Below, one piece after another: positions 21,965 to 31,560 of a stretch of DNA of 64,000 nucleotides. The position numbers and the translations under genes are program-made. How positions within the stretch are numbered: the first letter of the stretch is position 1; every line of letters starts with the position of its first letter. The stretch is from Jatrophihabitans sp. Its GTDB lineage: Bacteria > Actinomycetota > Actinomycetes > Mycobacteriales > Jatrophihabitantaceae. Under the pieces are notes generated by a model. The model was not told the DNA's origin and searched no databases. It saw only the letters and a list, made by a program, of their open reading frames with translations. Location of the stretch: contig DASVQQ010000016.1 of assembly GCA_036389035.1 (NCBI GenBank), positions 1 to 64,000 of the forward strand, written 5' to 3'.

Positions 21965-23245
21965 GTGGCCAGGGCGATGAGCAGCTCCAGCGCGCTCAGG
22001 CGCCGGCCGCTACGCCAGCTCGAGCTGCCCTCGGCCATCGTCGCCCAGGGCCGGCACGCGATCGTGATGTGGTGGTTGCTCTCACGCTCGCTGACCCTGA
22101 CCATCCTGGTGTTCGGGCACGAGGGCGACGTCACCGGCGACCCCAAGTACTACGCGCGCAGCCTGCACCAGCTGTTCGAGGGCGGCGGCCTGCGCAACAC
22201 CCTGCAGGAGTACCCGCTGCCGGTGTTCCTGGTGATCCTTCCCCAATTCCTGCTGGGGTTTCTCAATCAGGTCGCCTTCAGCATCCTGTTCGCGCTGTCC
22301 ATGCTCGCCGTGGACGCGGTGTTCACCCGCTTCCTGTGGCGAGGTGACGGCCGCCGGCGCGGCGACGCGACCAACCTGTGGCTGTGGTTCGTTCCCGCGA
22401 TCGGGCCGCTGGCCTACTTCCGCTTCGACCTGGTGCCCGCCGTGCTGGCCGGCGGCGCGGTCCTGGTCGCGATCCGCCGGCCGGCGGTGGCCGGCGCGCT
22501 GACCGCGTTCGGGGCCGCCCTGAAGCTGTGGCCGGTGGTGATGCTGCCCACCTTCCTGATCCGGCGAGGGGACCGCCGGCAGGTGCTGGCCGGCTTCTTC
22601 GGCACCGCGATCCTGATCGGCGGCGCCGCCGTGGCGCTCGGCGGCATCGAGCGGACCCTGTCACCGCTGCGCTGGCAGTCTGCTCGCGGCCTGCAGATCG
22701 AGTCGATCGCCGCCACCCCGCTGATGCTGGCCAGGATGATGGATCCGGTCGGCACCTGGGAGGTGCGGCTTTCGCAGTACAAGGCCTTCGAGATCTTCGG
22801 CCCCGGCGTGCACCTGGCCAGCCAGCTGACCAGCGTGCTGACGGTGCTCGGCGGGCTGCTGCTGGTGACGCTCTGGTGGCGGGCGCACTCGGCCCCGGCG
22901 CCCTCGGCCGAGACGCTCGGCTGGATCTTCCTGGCGACCACGCTGATCGTCACGGTCACCAACAAGACCCTGAGCCCGCAGTACCTGCTGTGGCTGGGCG
23001 GTCCGGCGGCCGCCCTGGCCGTCCGGGCGCCGGCCAACCCGGCGGTGCGCACCTTCGCCCGGGTGCTGCTGGTCACCGCGGTGGCGACCCAGCTGGTCTT
23101 TCCGGTCGGTTACAACGCGCTGCTCAAGACCCACTCGAACATGTGGCTGGTGACCCTGGACCTGGCGCTGCGCAACGTCTTGCTGGTGTGGCTGACCTGG
23201 TATGCGGTGCGCCAGGTGTGGATCCAGACCCGGCGGCGGCAGTGA
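21965..23245 (+). CDS. Polytopic GT87/DUF2029-like glycosyltransferase
   Basis: The 426-residue membrane protein has about ten helices. The N-terminal part includes LVIFGHEGDVTGDPKYYA-like sequence (HEGDVTGDPKYYARSL), typical of the acidic loop after the first helix in GT-C polyprenyl-phosphate mannosyltransferases. TLSPQYLLWLGGPAAAL is also characteristic of GT87. The start is GTG at 21965 (ATG at 21977 possible). The stop overlaps the next start (GTGA). It probably adds a sugar to an envelope glycolipid; the donor and acceptor are unknown. Confidence 0.72.
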   Translation: MARAMSSSSALRRRPLRQLELPSAIVAQGRHAIVMWWLLSRSLTLTILVFGHEGDVTGDPKYYARSLHQLFEGGGLRNTLQEYPLPVFLVILPQFLLGFLNQVAFSILFALSMLAVDAVFTRFLWRGDGRRRGDATNLWLWFVPAIGPLAYFRFDLVPAVLAGGAVLVAIRRPAVAGALTAFGAALKLWPVVMLPTFLIRRGDRRQVLAGFFGTAILIGGAAVALGGIERTLSPLRWQSARGLQIESIAATPLMLARMMDPVGTWEVRLSQYKAFEIFGPGVHLASQLTSVLTVLGGLLLVTLWWRAHSAPAPSAETLGWIFLATTLIVTVTNKTLSPQYLLWLGGPAAALAVRAPANPAVRTFARVLLVTAVATQLVFPVGYNALLKTHSNMWLVTLDLALRNVLLVWLTWYAVRQVWIQTRRRQ

Positions 23246-24714
23246 CCCCGCTGGCCCAGGCGGCCCGGTCGGTCCGGTCGGCCCGGGCCCGGATGAGCGC
23301 GCACTGGCAGGTCACACTGCTGACGGCGCTGCTGTTCACGGCCTACAGCGGCTACGCCGTGACCAGGCACGCCACCTACTTGACCGCGGGCTATGACCTG
23401 GGGATCTTCGACCAGGCGGTGCGCAACTACGCCCGCTTCCGGACGCCCGAGGTGCCGCTCAAGGGCACCGACTACAACATCCTGGCCGACCACTTCCACC
23501 CGATCATCGCGCTGGCCGCGCCGCTGTACTGGATCTGGAACAGCCCGAACGTCCTGCTGGTGCTGCAGGTGGCGCTGATCGCGGCCTCGGTGCCGGTGGT
23601 CTACTCGTTCGCGCTGCGCCGGATGGCACGCGGCGGGGCGCTGGTGGTCGCGGTGTCCTACTCGTGCGGCTGGGCGATCCAGGCCATGATCGACTTCGAT
23701 TTTCACGAGGTCGCCTGGGGTGTGCCGATCCTGGCGGTGGCGATCGATGCCCTGGACCGCCGTGATGACCGGACGCTGCTGATCTCGGCCGGGCTGCTGA
23801 TGCTGGTGCGCGAGGACATGGGCGCGGTGCTGGTGATGCTCGGGCTGCTGCGGATGTCGCACCGGCCGCGGCGCACCGGCTACCTGCTGGTCGGGGCAGG
23901 CGTCGCCGGCTACCTGCTGGTGACCTCGGTGATCATCCCGGCCTTCGCCGCGAACGGGCAGTTCGCCTACTGGACCTTCGACGCGCTCGGAGAGGACCTG
24001 CCGCACGCCCTGCTCAACATCGTTCTGCACCCGGTGCGCACCGTCGAGTTGCTGTTCACCCCGGCAGTCAAGGCCCAGACCCTGGCCTATTTCTTCGTTC
24101 CGCTGGCGCTGCTGCCACTGCGCTCGCGCTACGCGCTGATCGCGGTGCCGCTGCTGGCCCAGCGGTTCTTCAACTCCCGTGACCACCTGTGGACGACGCA
24201 CTTTCATTACAACGCGCTGCCCTGGCTGGTGCTGGTGCTGGCGATGGTCGACGGCGGCGCCCGGCTCGGAATCTGGAGCAGGCCCCGGCTCAACCGCCTG
24301 ATGCTGGCCTGGCTGCTCATCGTCCCGATCTACCTGACCGCGGTCGCCAACATCACCGCACCGGTTCTCCGTCGGATGCTGATCGGCTCGGCGTGGGAGA
24401 TGAACGCGCACCTGCGCGCCCAGCAGGCCGCGGTGCGCCAGGTGCCACGTGATGTCTGCGTGTCGGTCGATGACCGCCTTGCCACCAAGCTGACCAGGAC
24501 CAACCGGGTGACGCTGCCCGGCATCCCCACCCCGAGGAACGACTTCGTGGTGCTGGACATGTCCCAGGAGCAGGTGGGCTTTCCGCTGGACTCACCACAG
24601 AAGGTGCTGGCCGACTCGCGGGCGGCCGGCTTCGTGCAGGTGTTCGCCCAGGGTGACCTGCTGGTGTTGCGCTCCCCCGACTACACCGGTCCTTCCAGCC
24701 TCTGCCGGCCGTGA
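23242..24714 (+). CDS. DUF2079 membrane protein
   Basis: Starting at the overlapping GTG gives 490 residues with about ten helices. DUF2079 landmarks are YDLGIFDQAVRNYARF, ILADHFHPIIALAAPLY and DFDFHEVAWGVPILA, and a soluble C-terminal segment of about 100 residues follows. The family resembles GT-C glycosyltransferases but is biochemically undefined. Coupled translation with the GT87-like gene suggests a joint envelope role. Confidence 0.82.
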   Translation: MTPLAQAARSVRSARARMSAHWQVTLLTALLFTAYSGYAVTRHATYLTAGYDLGIFDQAVRNYARFRTPEVPLKGTDYNILADHFHPIIALAAPLYWIWNSPNVLLVLQVALIAASVPVVYSFALRRMARGGALVVAVSYSCGWAIQAMIDFDFHEVAWGVPILAVAIDALDRRDDRTLLISAGLLMLVREDMGAVLVMLGLLRMSHRPRRTGYLLVGAGVAGYLLVTSVIIPAFAANGQFAYWTFDALGEDLPHALLNIVLHPVRTVELLFTPAVKAQTLAYFFVPLALLPLRSRYALIAVPLLAQRFFNSRDHLWTTHFHYNALPWLVLVLAMVDGGARLGIWSRPRLNRLMLAWLLIVPIYLTAVANITAPVLRRMLIGSAWEMNAHLRAQQAAVRQVPRDVCVSVDDRLATKLTRTNRVTLPGIPTPRNDFVVLDMSQEQVGFPLDSPQKVLADSRAAGFVQVFAQGDLLVLRSPDYTGPSSLCRP

Positions 24715-25594
24715 CCCGCGCTCTTGCTGACAGCCGGCGCGGCCCACGACGCGAGAAGGCCGAGCCGCTCGGCGGACGGGGATCCAGGCTCGGCCGTGTA
24801 GACGATGAGCGCGAGGCCGGGCTCGGCGGTGATGGCGAGTTCCTCGTAGGCGAGGTGAGCTCGCCCACGACGGGGTGGCAGAACCTCTTGGTGCCGGTGC
24901 CGTGGGTGCGGACGTTGTGGTCGGCCCACAGTCGCCTGAACGTCTCGCTGCGCGTGGAGAGTTCGCCGACGAGGTCCTGGAGGCCGCGGTCGTGCGGGTT
25001 GCGGCCGGCCTCAGCCCGCATGACGCCGACGCACATCTCGGCGAAGAGGTCCCAGTCCGGGTAGAAGTCTCGCGAGGCAGGGTCGAGGAACTGGAACCGG
25101 GCCAGGTTCGGCGTGCGGCCACCGTCGCCCAGGACGGGCGAGTAGAACCCTCGGCCGAGGGTGTTGGTGACCAGAAGGTTCTGGTGCGAGTCGCGGACGA
25201 ACGCGACGCCGTGGGTGATGGCCTCCAAGGCCCACTGCAGGCTGGGCCGGGAGGCGGCCTTGGCCGGAGTGCGGCGCCTGGCACGACCTGACGTGGGGAC
25301 GCCGTCGGCGGCTCGGGCGAGGTCGAGGAGGTGGGCGCGTTCGGTCTCGTCGAGCTGCAGCGCCCGGGCAAGGGATTCCAGGACGCCGGACGATGCGCCG
25401 GCGATCTGGCCCCGCTCGAGGCGGGCGTAGTACTCGACGCTGAGGCCCGCGAGGGTCGCGACCTCACTGCGCCGAAGTCCCGGAACTCGTCGGCTCCCAG
25501 TGGCCGGAAGCCCGGCCTGGTCCGGGGTGATGCGGGCGCGACGGGTGGTGAGGAACTCACGCACCTCGCGGCGAACGTCATGGCGGTTGTCCAC
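24681..25594 (-). pseudogene. XRE/MmyB-type transcription regulator, frameshifted
   Basis: From the GTG at 25594 the frame encodes an N-terminal HTH (RRSEVATLAGLSVEYYARLERG) and most of the MmyB ligand-binding domain, down to FCHPVVGEL. There the frame is wrong. The expected continuation (AYEELAITAEPGLALIVYTA, ending LLASWA) is intact one frame away. A single C lost at about 24854-24855 explains it. Without repair the protein would read into unrelated sequence. Either the gene is dead or the assembly has an indel. It faces DUF2079 end to end. Confidence 0.8.
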
Positions 25595-25755
25595 GCCTTC
25601 GAGCGTAGGCCGCGCTGGGCCGCGGTCCGAGCGTGAGAGGTTCCCTGTCAATGCACCTCTCGACAGTGCCTTCCTCCCCTCTGCGGTGGCGGGTTCACTC
25701 GATGGGAGTGGGACGACTGCCCGCGAATGAAACTGAGCGCCGTACCGGAGAACCG

Positions 25756-26349
25756 ATGCCCCCGAAACCCCTGTCACACACACTTCTGGCCACGGCACTG
25801 TCCGCAGTGGTCGGCCTGGCCGGTGTCGGGTGCGGCGCCGACGAGACCGGCTCCGGCCGGCCCGCGGCAGGTGCGTCCTCGACAGGTGCGCCCCCGACAG
25901 GTGCGCCCGCGGCAGGCGCGCCCCCGACAGCTAGCCCTACCCAGTCGCACAACCCGCCGCCGACCTCCGAGAGCCCGCAGGACGATCGCATGAGAATCAA
26001 CATCACCATCGGCGAGCAGCGCTTTCAAGCCACGCTCTCCGACAGCGCCGCAGCCAGAGATCTTCTCGCCCAACTACCGGTGACCATCGACATGGCCGAC
26101 CATGGCGGGGTCGAGAAGACCGGAGCCTTGCCGTCACCGCTCTCCCTGGACTCTCAGCCCGAGGGCGCGGACCCCGACGTGGGAGACCTCGGCTACTACG
26201 CCCCTGGCAATGACCTCGTCCTGTACTACGGCGACCAGGACTACTACTCCGGCATCGTGGTGCTGGGCCGGCTCGACGGGACCGCCGCGCAGCGAATCTC
26301 GGCCATGCAAGGCTCTGTCACGGCGACCGTCGAGGCCTTCGATGAGTGA
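25756..26349 (+). CDS. Lipoprotein with cyclophilin-like domain
   Basis: GGAG lies 5 bases before the ATG at 25756, giving 197 residues. A lipobox (LAGVGC) near residue 25 is followed by a flexible G/A/P/T-rich linker of roughly 40 residues with TGAP/AGAP repeats. The C-terminal 120 residues match the cyclophilin-like fold proteins ([57 protein letters not shown]). Family members are usually soluble and not proline isomerases. The stop overlaps the next gene. Confidence 0.8.
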   Translation: MPPKPLSHTLLATALSAVVGLAGVGCGADETGSGRPAAGASSTGAPPTGAPAAGAPPTASPTQSHNPPPTSESPQDDRMRINITIGEQRFQATLSDSAAARDLLAQLPVTIDMADHGGVEKTGALPSPLSLDSQPEGADPDVGDLGYYAPGNDLVLYYGDQDYYSGIVVLGRLDGTAAQRISAMQGSVTATVEAFDE

Positions 26350-27034
26350 GGGTCACCGCGGGCCCCGTGGACCGGTGGCGCTCTCCGGGCCGACCGGCGA
26401 CGTGCCCGCTCCGGAGCTGCGGGACTTCCTCGACCACGTGAACCGCGGCGCGCTAATCGAAGGCGGCTCGAAGCACCACCGGTTTATGCACGGCGCAGCG
26501 CAGGACGCGCTGCGGATCGTCGCCCGGATCAACACCGGATACCGCACGCCCGAGGAAGTGCGAGAGCTGCTCGCCGAACTCACCGGCAAGCCGATCGACG
26601 ACTCGGTCGCCGTGTTCCCCCCGTTCTACAGCGAGTTCGGCAAGAACCTGACCCTCGGCAAGGATGTCTTCATCAACATCGGGTGCCGTTTTCAGGACAC
26701 CGGGGGGATCACGATCGGGGACGGTTCCCTGATCGGCCACGGCAGCACCCTGACAACCCTGAACCATGGCCTGGACCCCGATCGGCGGGCCGACATGATC
26801 CCCTCGCCGGTGAGGATCGGTCGCAAGGTGTGGCTCGGCGCCGGGGTGACGGTCCTTCCCGGCGTGAGGATCGGTGACGGCGCCATCGTCGGCGCCGGCT
26901 CGGTCGTGACCAAAGACGTGCCGGCCGACACAATCGTCGCCGGCGTTCCGGCCAAGCTCCTCCGGGCGACGGGCTTCGACGCCTTCGGAGCTGAGTCAGG
27001 ACTTCGGACCGCCGAGACGACCGTTAGAGCTTGA
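26342..27034 (+). CDS. Sugar/acyl O-acetyltransferase, left-handed beta-helix
   Basis: The ATG at 26342 overlaps the lipoprotein stop by 8 bases and gives 230 residues. The N-terminal helical segment resembles the maltose-acetyltransferase cap, and hexapeptide repeats follow ([60 protein letters not shown]). [12 protein letters not shown] carries the catalytic His of LacA/NodL-type enzymes. The acceptor is unknown. Its last 11 bases overlap the 3' end of pcrA on the other strand. Confidence 0.85.
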   Translation: MSEGHRGPRGPVALSGPTGDVPAPELRDFLDHVNRGALIEGGSKHHRFMHGAAQDALRIVARINTGYRTPEEVRELLAELTGKPIDDSVAVFPPFYSEFGKNLTLGKDVFINIGCRFQDTGGITIGDGSLIGHGSTLTTLNHGLDPDRRADMIPSPVRIGRKVWLGAGVTVLPGVRIGDGAIVGAGSVVTKDVPADTIVAGVPAKLLRATGFDAFGAESGLRTAETTVRA

Positions 27035-29480
27035 CCAGCGGCGCGAACCTCAGCACCAGCCACTTGCTGCCCAGCGAGCCGAAATCCACCTCGGCCTGGG
27101 CTTTCTCGGCGGTTCCGCGCAGCGCCACCACGGTGCCCATCCCGAAGCCGTCGTGGCTCACCCGGTCACCGACCTGCAGGCTGGGCATCGGCTTGCTGAG
27201 CTTGGCGGCGCCGAACGTCGAGGGTCCGGTGGCGGTCGCCTTTCGTTGCGGGCGCTGGGCCCGGTAGCCGTGGTCGGAGTACTGACCGGAGCCGGCGTCT
27301 TCGGGGTAGCCGGTGAAGGGCTGCCGGTCGACGGCGCCGCTCCACTGGACGTGCTCGATCGGCACCTCATCGAGAAAGCGGGACGGCGGGTTGAAGGCCG
27401 GCTGCCCCCACGAGGTGCGCGCGACCGCCCGGCTCAGGTACAGCCGCTGCCGGGCCCGGGTGATGCCGACGTAGGCCAGCCGCCGCTCCTCGGCCATCTC
27501 GCCGGGCTCGCCGAGGGTGCGCAGGTGCGGGAAGATCCCGTCCTCCATCCCGGCCAGGAACACCACCGGGAACTCCAGTCCCTTGGCGGTGTGCAGCGTC
27601 ATCAGCGTGACCACGCCGCCGCTGGCGTCCGGGATGGAGTCGGCGTCGGCGACCAGCGAGACGTGCTCCAGAAAGGCGTCCAGGTCTGCCGGCTCGTCCA
27701 GCTGGGCGCGCTGCTCCTCGAACTCGGCGGCCACGCTGACCAGCTCGCGCAGGTTGTCGACCCGGCTCTCGTCCTGCGGGTCGTGGCTGGCTTCGAGCTC
27801 CTTGAGATAGCCGGTCCGGCTCAGCACCTCTTCGATGACGTTGCTGGGGGTGCCGTGCTCCTCGCTGGCCGCGATCTGTCGCAGGTCACCGAGCAGCCGG
27901 ACGAACTCGGCGATCGCGTTCGCCGAGCGCGAGGCCAGGCCGGGGATGTGGTCGGCTCGGATCAGCGCCTCGGCGAACGGGATCTGCTCCTGGCTGGCGA
28001 AGGTCTCGACGAACAGCTCGGCCCGCTCGCCGATGCCGCGGCGCGGGGTGTTGAGGATCCGGCGCAGGCTCACCAGGTCGGTCGGGTTGGCGATCACCCG
28101 CAGGTAGGCCAGCGCGTCGCGGATCTCCTTGCGCTCGTAGAACCGGACGCCCCCGACGACCTTGTAGGGCAGGCCCAGCCGGATGAAGATGTCTTCGAAC
28201 ACCCGGGACTGGGCGTTGGTGCGGTAGAACACCGCCACGTCGGACGGCTTGGCGAACCCGGCGTCGCTGAGCTCATCGATCTTCTGCGCCACCCAGCGGG
28301 CCTCGTCATGCTCGTTCTCGGCGACGAAGCCCTCGATCTGCGCGCCGGCGCCGGCGTCGGACCACAGGTTCTTCGGCCGCCGGTCGGGGTTGCGGGCGAT
28401 CACCGCGTTGGCGGCGCCGAGGATGGTCTGGGTGGAGCGGTAGTTCTGCTCCAGCAGGATGGTGGTGGCGTCGGGGTAGTCCCGCTCGAACTCGTCGATG
28501 TTGCGGATGGTCGCGCCGCGGAAGGCGTAGATCGACTGGTCGGCGTCACCGACCACGCACAGCTCGGCCGCCGGCAGGCCGCCCGCGCCGTCCGGCCCGG
28601 GCGGGACCGGCTTGCAGAGCTCGGAGACCAGGACGTACTGGGCGTGGTTGGTGTCCTGGTACTCATCGACCAGGACGTGGCGGAACCGGCGGCGGTAGTG
28701 CTCGGCCACCTCGGGCAAGCCCTGCAACAGGCTCACGGTGCGCATGATCAGATCGTCGAAGTCCAGCGCCTGGGACTCGGTGAGCCGGCTCTGGTAGCGC
28801 TGGTACACCTCGGCCAGCACCTTCTCGGGCGCGGTGCCGGCCTGCTCGGCGAAGCGGTCGGCCGGGATCAGCTCGTTCTTGAGGTTGGAGATCTGGACCG
28901 CCAGCGAGCGCGCCGGGTACCGCTTGGGGTCCAGGTTCAGCTCGCGCACCACCATCGTCAGCAGCCGGCGGGAGTCGTCGGCGTCATAGATGGTGAACGA
29001 GGACTTGAGGCCGATCAGCTTGGCCTGGGCGCGCAGGATGCGCACGCACATGGAGTGGAAGGTCAACACCCACATCGCGTTGGCGCGCCCGCCGATCAAC
29101 TCCGCGACCCGGGTCTTCATCTCACCGGCCGCCTTGTTGGTGAAGGTGATGGCCAGGATCTCGCCGGGCGAGGCGGAGCGCGCGGTCAGCAGGTAACCGA
29201 TCCGCTGGGTGAGCACCCGGGTCTTGCCCGAACCGGCGCCGGCCACGATCAGCAGCGGTGAGCCGGCGTGCTCGACCGCCCGGCGCTGCTGGGCGTTCAG
29301 CCCGGCCAGCAGGCTCTCGACCGACAGGCCGGTACGGCGGGCCGGCACTCTGGGCGGCTGCTCCGGCTCCTGATCCGGCGCGAGGGTGGGCACGTCGAAC
29401 AGACCCGCGTCAGCTGCCACCGGAGCAGGTCGGCGGCGGGGCAGGTCGGTGGCGGTGGTGCGGGCGGCATCGGCGGTCAT
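27024..29480 (-). CDS. pcrA: ATP-dependent DNA helicase PcrA/UvrD1
   Basis: The 818-residue SF1A 3'-5' helicase acts in repair and replication restart. It has Walker A ([12 protein letters not shown]), motif Ia ([11 protein letters not shown]), motif II ([10 protein letters not shown]), motif III ([14 protein letters not shown]), motif IV (LEQNYRST), motif V ([17 protein letters not shown]) and motif VI ([15 protein letters not shown]). The C-terminal Tudor-like part ([18 protein letters not shown]) is the RNA-polymerase-binding module of PcrA. A chorismate-mutase gene diverges upstream, as in mycobacteria. Confidence 0.97.
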   Translation of the reverse strand: MTADAARTTATDLPRRRPAPVAADAGLFDVPTLAPDQEPEQPPRVPARRTGLSVESLLAGLNAQQRRAVEHAGSPLLIVAGAGSGKTRVLTQRIGYLLTARSASPGEILAITFTNKAAGEMKTRVAELIGGRANAMWVLTFHSMCVRILRAQAKLIGLKSSFTIYDADDSRRLLTMVVRELNLDPKRYPARSLAVQISNLKNELIPADRFAEQAGTAPEKVLAEVYQRYQSRLTESQALDFDDLIMRTVSLLQGLPEVAEHYRRRFRHVLVDEYQDTNHAQYVLVSELCKPVPPGPDGAGGLPAAELCVVGDADQSIYAFRGATIRNIDEFERDYPDATTILLEQNYRSTQTILGAANAVIARNPDRRPKNLWSDAGAGAQIEGFVAENEHDEARWVAQKIDELSDAGFAKPSDVAVFYRTNAQSRVFEDIFIRLGLPYKVVGGVRFYERKEIRDALAYLRVIANPTDLVSLRRILNTPRRGIGERAELFVETFASQEQIPFAEALIRADHIPGLASRSANAIAEFVRLLGDLRQIAASEEHGTPSNVIEEVLSRTGYLKELEASHDPQDESRVDNLRELVSVAAEFEEQRAQLDEPADLDAFLEHVSLVADADSIPDASGGVVTLMTLHTAKGLEFPVVFLAGMEDGIFPHLRTLGEPGEMAEERRLAYVGITRARQRLYLSRAVARTSWGQPAFNPPSRFLDEVPIEHVQWSGAVDRQPFTGYPEDAGSGQYSDHGYRAQRPQRKATATGPSTFGAAKLSKPMPSLQVGDRVSHDGFGMGTVVALRGTAEKAQAEVDFGSLGSKWLVLRFAPLVKL

Positions 29481-29558
29481 CGGGTCCCAGCCTACGACGG
29501 GCCACCGTCAGAACTGCGGGAATCTGCCCGACGTCGAGCGCCGCCACCACCGGCAAGA

Positions 29559-29848
29559 GTGAGGTTGCCGGCTGCGGCCGGCGGCGGTGCGGCCGAGGCA
29601 GGGGTCGACCCCGCCGCGATCGGCGTCCTGCGCGGCCAGATCGACGCCCTCGACAAGGCCATCGCCCGACTGGTCGCCGAGCGTATCCGGCTATCCGAGC
29701 GCATCCAGTCGGCCCGGCTGATTGCCGGCGGCACCCGAATGGAGCTGGGCCGTGAACGCACGATCCTCGGCACTACCGGACTAGGCTGGGCAACGAGGGC
29801 ACCGCGCTTGCCGAGGCAGTGCTGTGGCTCTGCCGGGGCACTTGGTAG
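29559..29848 (+). pseudogene. AroQ-type chorismate mutase, frameshifted
   Basis: From a GTG at 29559 the frame encodes an AroQ helix (IGVLRGQIDALDKAIARLV, then RIQSARLIAGGTRMELGRER). After ERTI it runs off into unrelated sequence. One frame away lie HYRTRLGNEGTALAEAVLWL and CRGTW plus a stop at 29846-29848, the normal C-terminus of this family. One base missing near 29765 would explain it. The location beside pcrA matches Rv0948c/uvrD1. If the indel is real, the enzyme loses its last helix. Confidence 0.78.
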
Positions 29849-29969
29849 AGGCCGGAATACTCACTTCTCGCGGCCCTATTCCTTGCAGATATCTTCTGCG
29901 TCGGTTCCATGATGTGCGACTACTGCGGTGCGCCTCGCTCGGCGTACACGGATAAGCCACGCTATAGGC

Positions 29970-30782
29970 ATGGGTGATCCTGACGAGGACGACAAAGCTA
30001 ACAAGCCATCGCCAGGTACGGATGTGGCTAAGTGGCTGTTCATCAGCGCCGTAGGAGCGTTGATCCTGTCGACCGTCACTCAACTGCAGGCGGACTACAA
30101 GTGGACGGCGCTCGTGCCGTTGTGGGCTCTGGCTACTGTTGGCTTGGTCGTGTGGGGAAGTCGGCGCCCGGACACCCTCCCCCTCGTCCAACGCTTAACC
30201 CCAGTTGCCGCAGGCCTTGTCTACCTGGCAACAACGGTACTTCTCACGATTAATCCCGATATCCCGACTGTCTGGCGTGTCACCCTACCGGGGCTTGCCT
30301 TCGCCCTCTACGGCCTATCTGTGGCACTCACCGGAGAGTTGGATCGGCCGAGCTCAACGAGACGCATGCAGGCAGCCACTGTGGGAGGTGGTGTGGCGGC
30401 GCTCGGGTTGGGTGTGGCGGCGCTCGGGTTCGGTGTGGCGGTGCTGATGCACAGCGAGGTCGGATTCGGTGTGGCGGGGCTCGGGGCGGGGGTCGCGGCG
30501 CTCGGGATAGGCGTGGCGGCGCTGATGCACAGCGAGGTCGGATTCGGTGTGACGATGCTCGGGGCGGGGGTGGCGCTGCTCGGGATGGGGGCGGCGGCGC
30601 TGATGCACAGCGATGTCGGATTCGGTGTGGCGATGCTCGGGGCGGGGGTGGCGATGCTCGGGTTCGGTGTGGACTCGCTGATGCGCAGCGATATCGGGTT
30701 CGGTGTGGCGATGCTCGGGTTGGGTGTGGCGGTGCTGGGGTGGGGTGGGGCAGTGGTGAAGACCAGTCACAGCAGAGGCTAA
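29970..30782 (+). CDS. Membrane protein with 26-residue glycine-zipper repeats
   Basis: The ATG at 29970 gives 270 residues (a GTG at 29928 would add 14). Four hydrophobic helices fill the N-terminal half. The C-terminal half holds four tandem 26-residue units of the form LMHSEVGFGVAMLGAGVAML plus six residues, preceded by two partial units. Each unit is itself built of 7-8-residue LGxGVA blocks, like glycine zippers or a beta-roll. No family was recognised. The start lies just after a TATAGG sequence, so a leaderless transcript is possible. Confidence 0.7.
   Translation: MGDPDEDDKANKPSPGTDVAKWLFISAVGALILSTVTQLQADYKWTALVPLWALATVGLVVWGSRRPDTLPLVQRLTPVAAGLVYLATTVLLTINPDIPTVWRVTLPGLAFALYGLSVALTGELDRPSSTRRMQAATVGGGVAALGLGVAALGFGVAVLMHSEVGFGVAGLGAGVAALGIGVAALMHSEVGFGVTMLGAGVALLGMGAAALMHSDVGFGVAMLGAGVAMLGFGVDSLMRSDIGFGVAMLGLGVAVLGWGGAVVKTSHSRG
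30444..30755. repeat. Four 78-bp tandem repeats
   Basis: Four in-frame 78-bp copies (30444-30521, 30522-30599, 30600-30677, 30678-30755) each begin CTGATGC(A/G)CAGCGA. They encode the 26-residue repeats of the surrounding membrane protein. High similarity between copies suggests recent expansion or gene conversion. Confidence 0.85.
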
Positions 30783-30879
30783 GCAATCGGCGCGACGCAT
30801 CCGATGGCGTGAGCAGTCCAATTTGATATTCGTTCGCTTCTCGCTCGTGCTCTCGCTGCGATGCAGCGCTAGTAGCGCC

Positions 30880-31560
30880 TCAGACGATCCGGCGGTCGGC
30901 CGCCCACCGGGTCAGCTGGTGGCGGGAGGACAGTTGCAGCTTGCGCAGCACGTTGGAGGCGTGGGTCTCCACCGTCTTGACCGAGATGAACAGCTCCGTA
31001 CCGATCTCGCGGTAGGAGTAGCCGCGGGCCAGCAGCCGCATCACCTCCTGCTCCCTGGGGGTGAGCTGGTCCAGCTCCGGGTCGGTCGAGGTCACCGCGC
31101 CGCCGGGCCCGCCGCCGTCGCGGAAGGCGTCCAGGACGAAACCCGCCAGCCTGGGCGAGAACACCACGTCCCCGTCGGCCACCCGGCGGATCGCGTCGGT
31201 CAGGTCCGCGCCCGAGATGGTCTTGGTGACATAGCCGCGGGCGCCGGCCCGGATCACCGTGATCACGTCCTCGGCGGCGTCGGAGACCGACAGCGCCAGG
31301 AATTTGGTGTCGGGCAGCTCGGGCAGCACCGCGGCGACCACCGCCGGGCCGCCGCCGTCGGGCAGGTGCACGTCCAGCAGCACCACGTCCGGCGCGGTGT
31401 GCCGGATGACAGCGATGGCCTCGGCCACGCTGGCGGCCTCTCCCACGATGTCGAGGCCCGAGCCGATCTCGGCGCGGACGCCGGCCCGGAACATGGCATG
31501 GTCATCGACCAGCACTACCCGGGGCTGGCCCGGTCCCGCGTCTTTGCTCATCTCGCTCAT
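30880..31560 (-). CDS. NarL/LuxR-type response regulator
   Basis: The 226-residue protein has a receiver domain with phospho-acceptor Asp63 in VVLLDVHLPDG and acidic pocket VLVDDH. The C-terminal LuxR HTH is LTPREQEVMRLLARGYSYRE followed by SVKTVETHASNVLRKL. Its start overlaps the stop of the kinase gene (ATGA), so the two form one system. Its targets probably include the divergent PspC gene. Confidence 0.93.
   Translation of the reverse strand: MSEMSKDAGPGQPRVVLVDDHAMFRAGVRAEIGSGLDIVGEAASVAEAIAVIRHTAPDVVLLDVHLPDGGGPAVVAAVLPELPDTKFLALSVSDAAEDVITVIRAGARGYVTKTISGADLTDAIRRVADGDVVFSPRLAGFVLDAFRDGGGPGGAVTSTDPELDQLTPREQEVMRLLARGYSYREIGTELFISVKTVETHASNVLRKLQLSSRHQLTRWAADRRIV

Noticed and set aside
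22378..23241. Upstream extension of the DUF2079 frame
   Set aside because: It is the out-of-frame shadow of the GT87-like gene; the GTGA overlap marks the real start.
30444..30755. CRISPR-like direct repeats
   Set aside because: Units are contiguous, in frame and without spacers.
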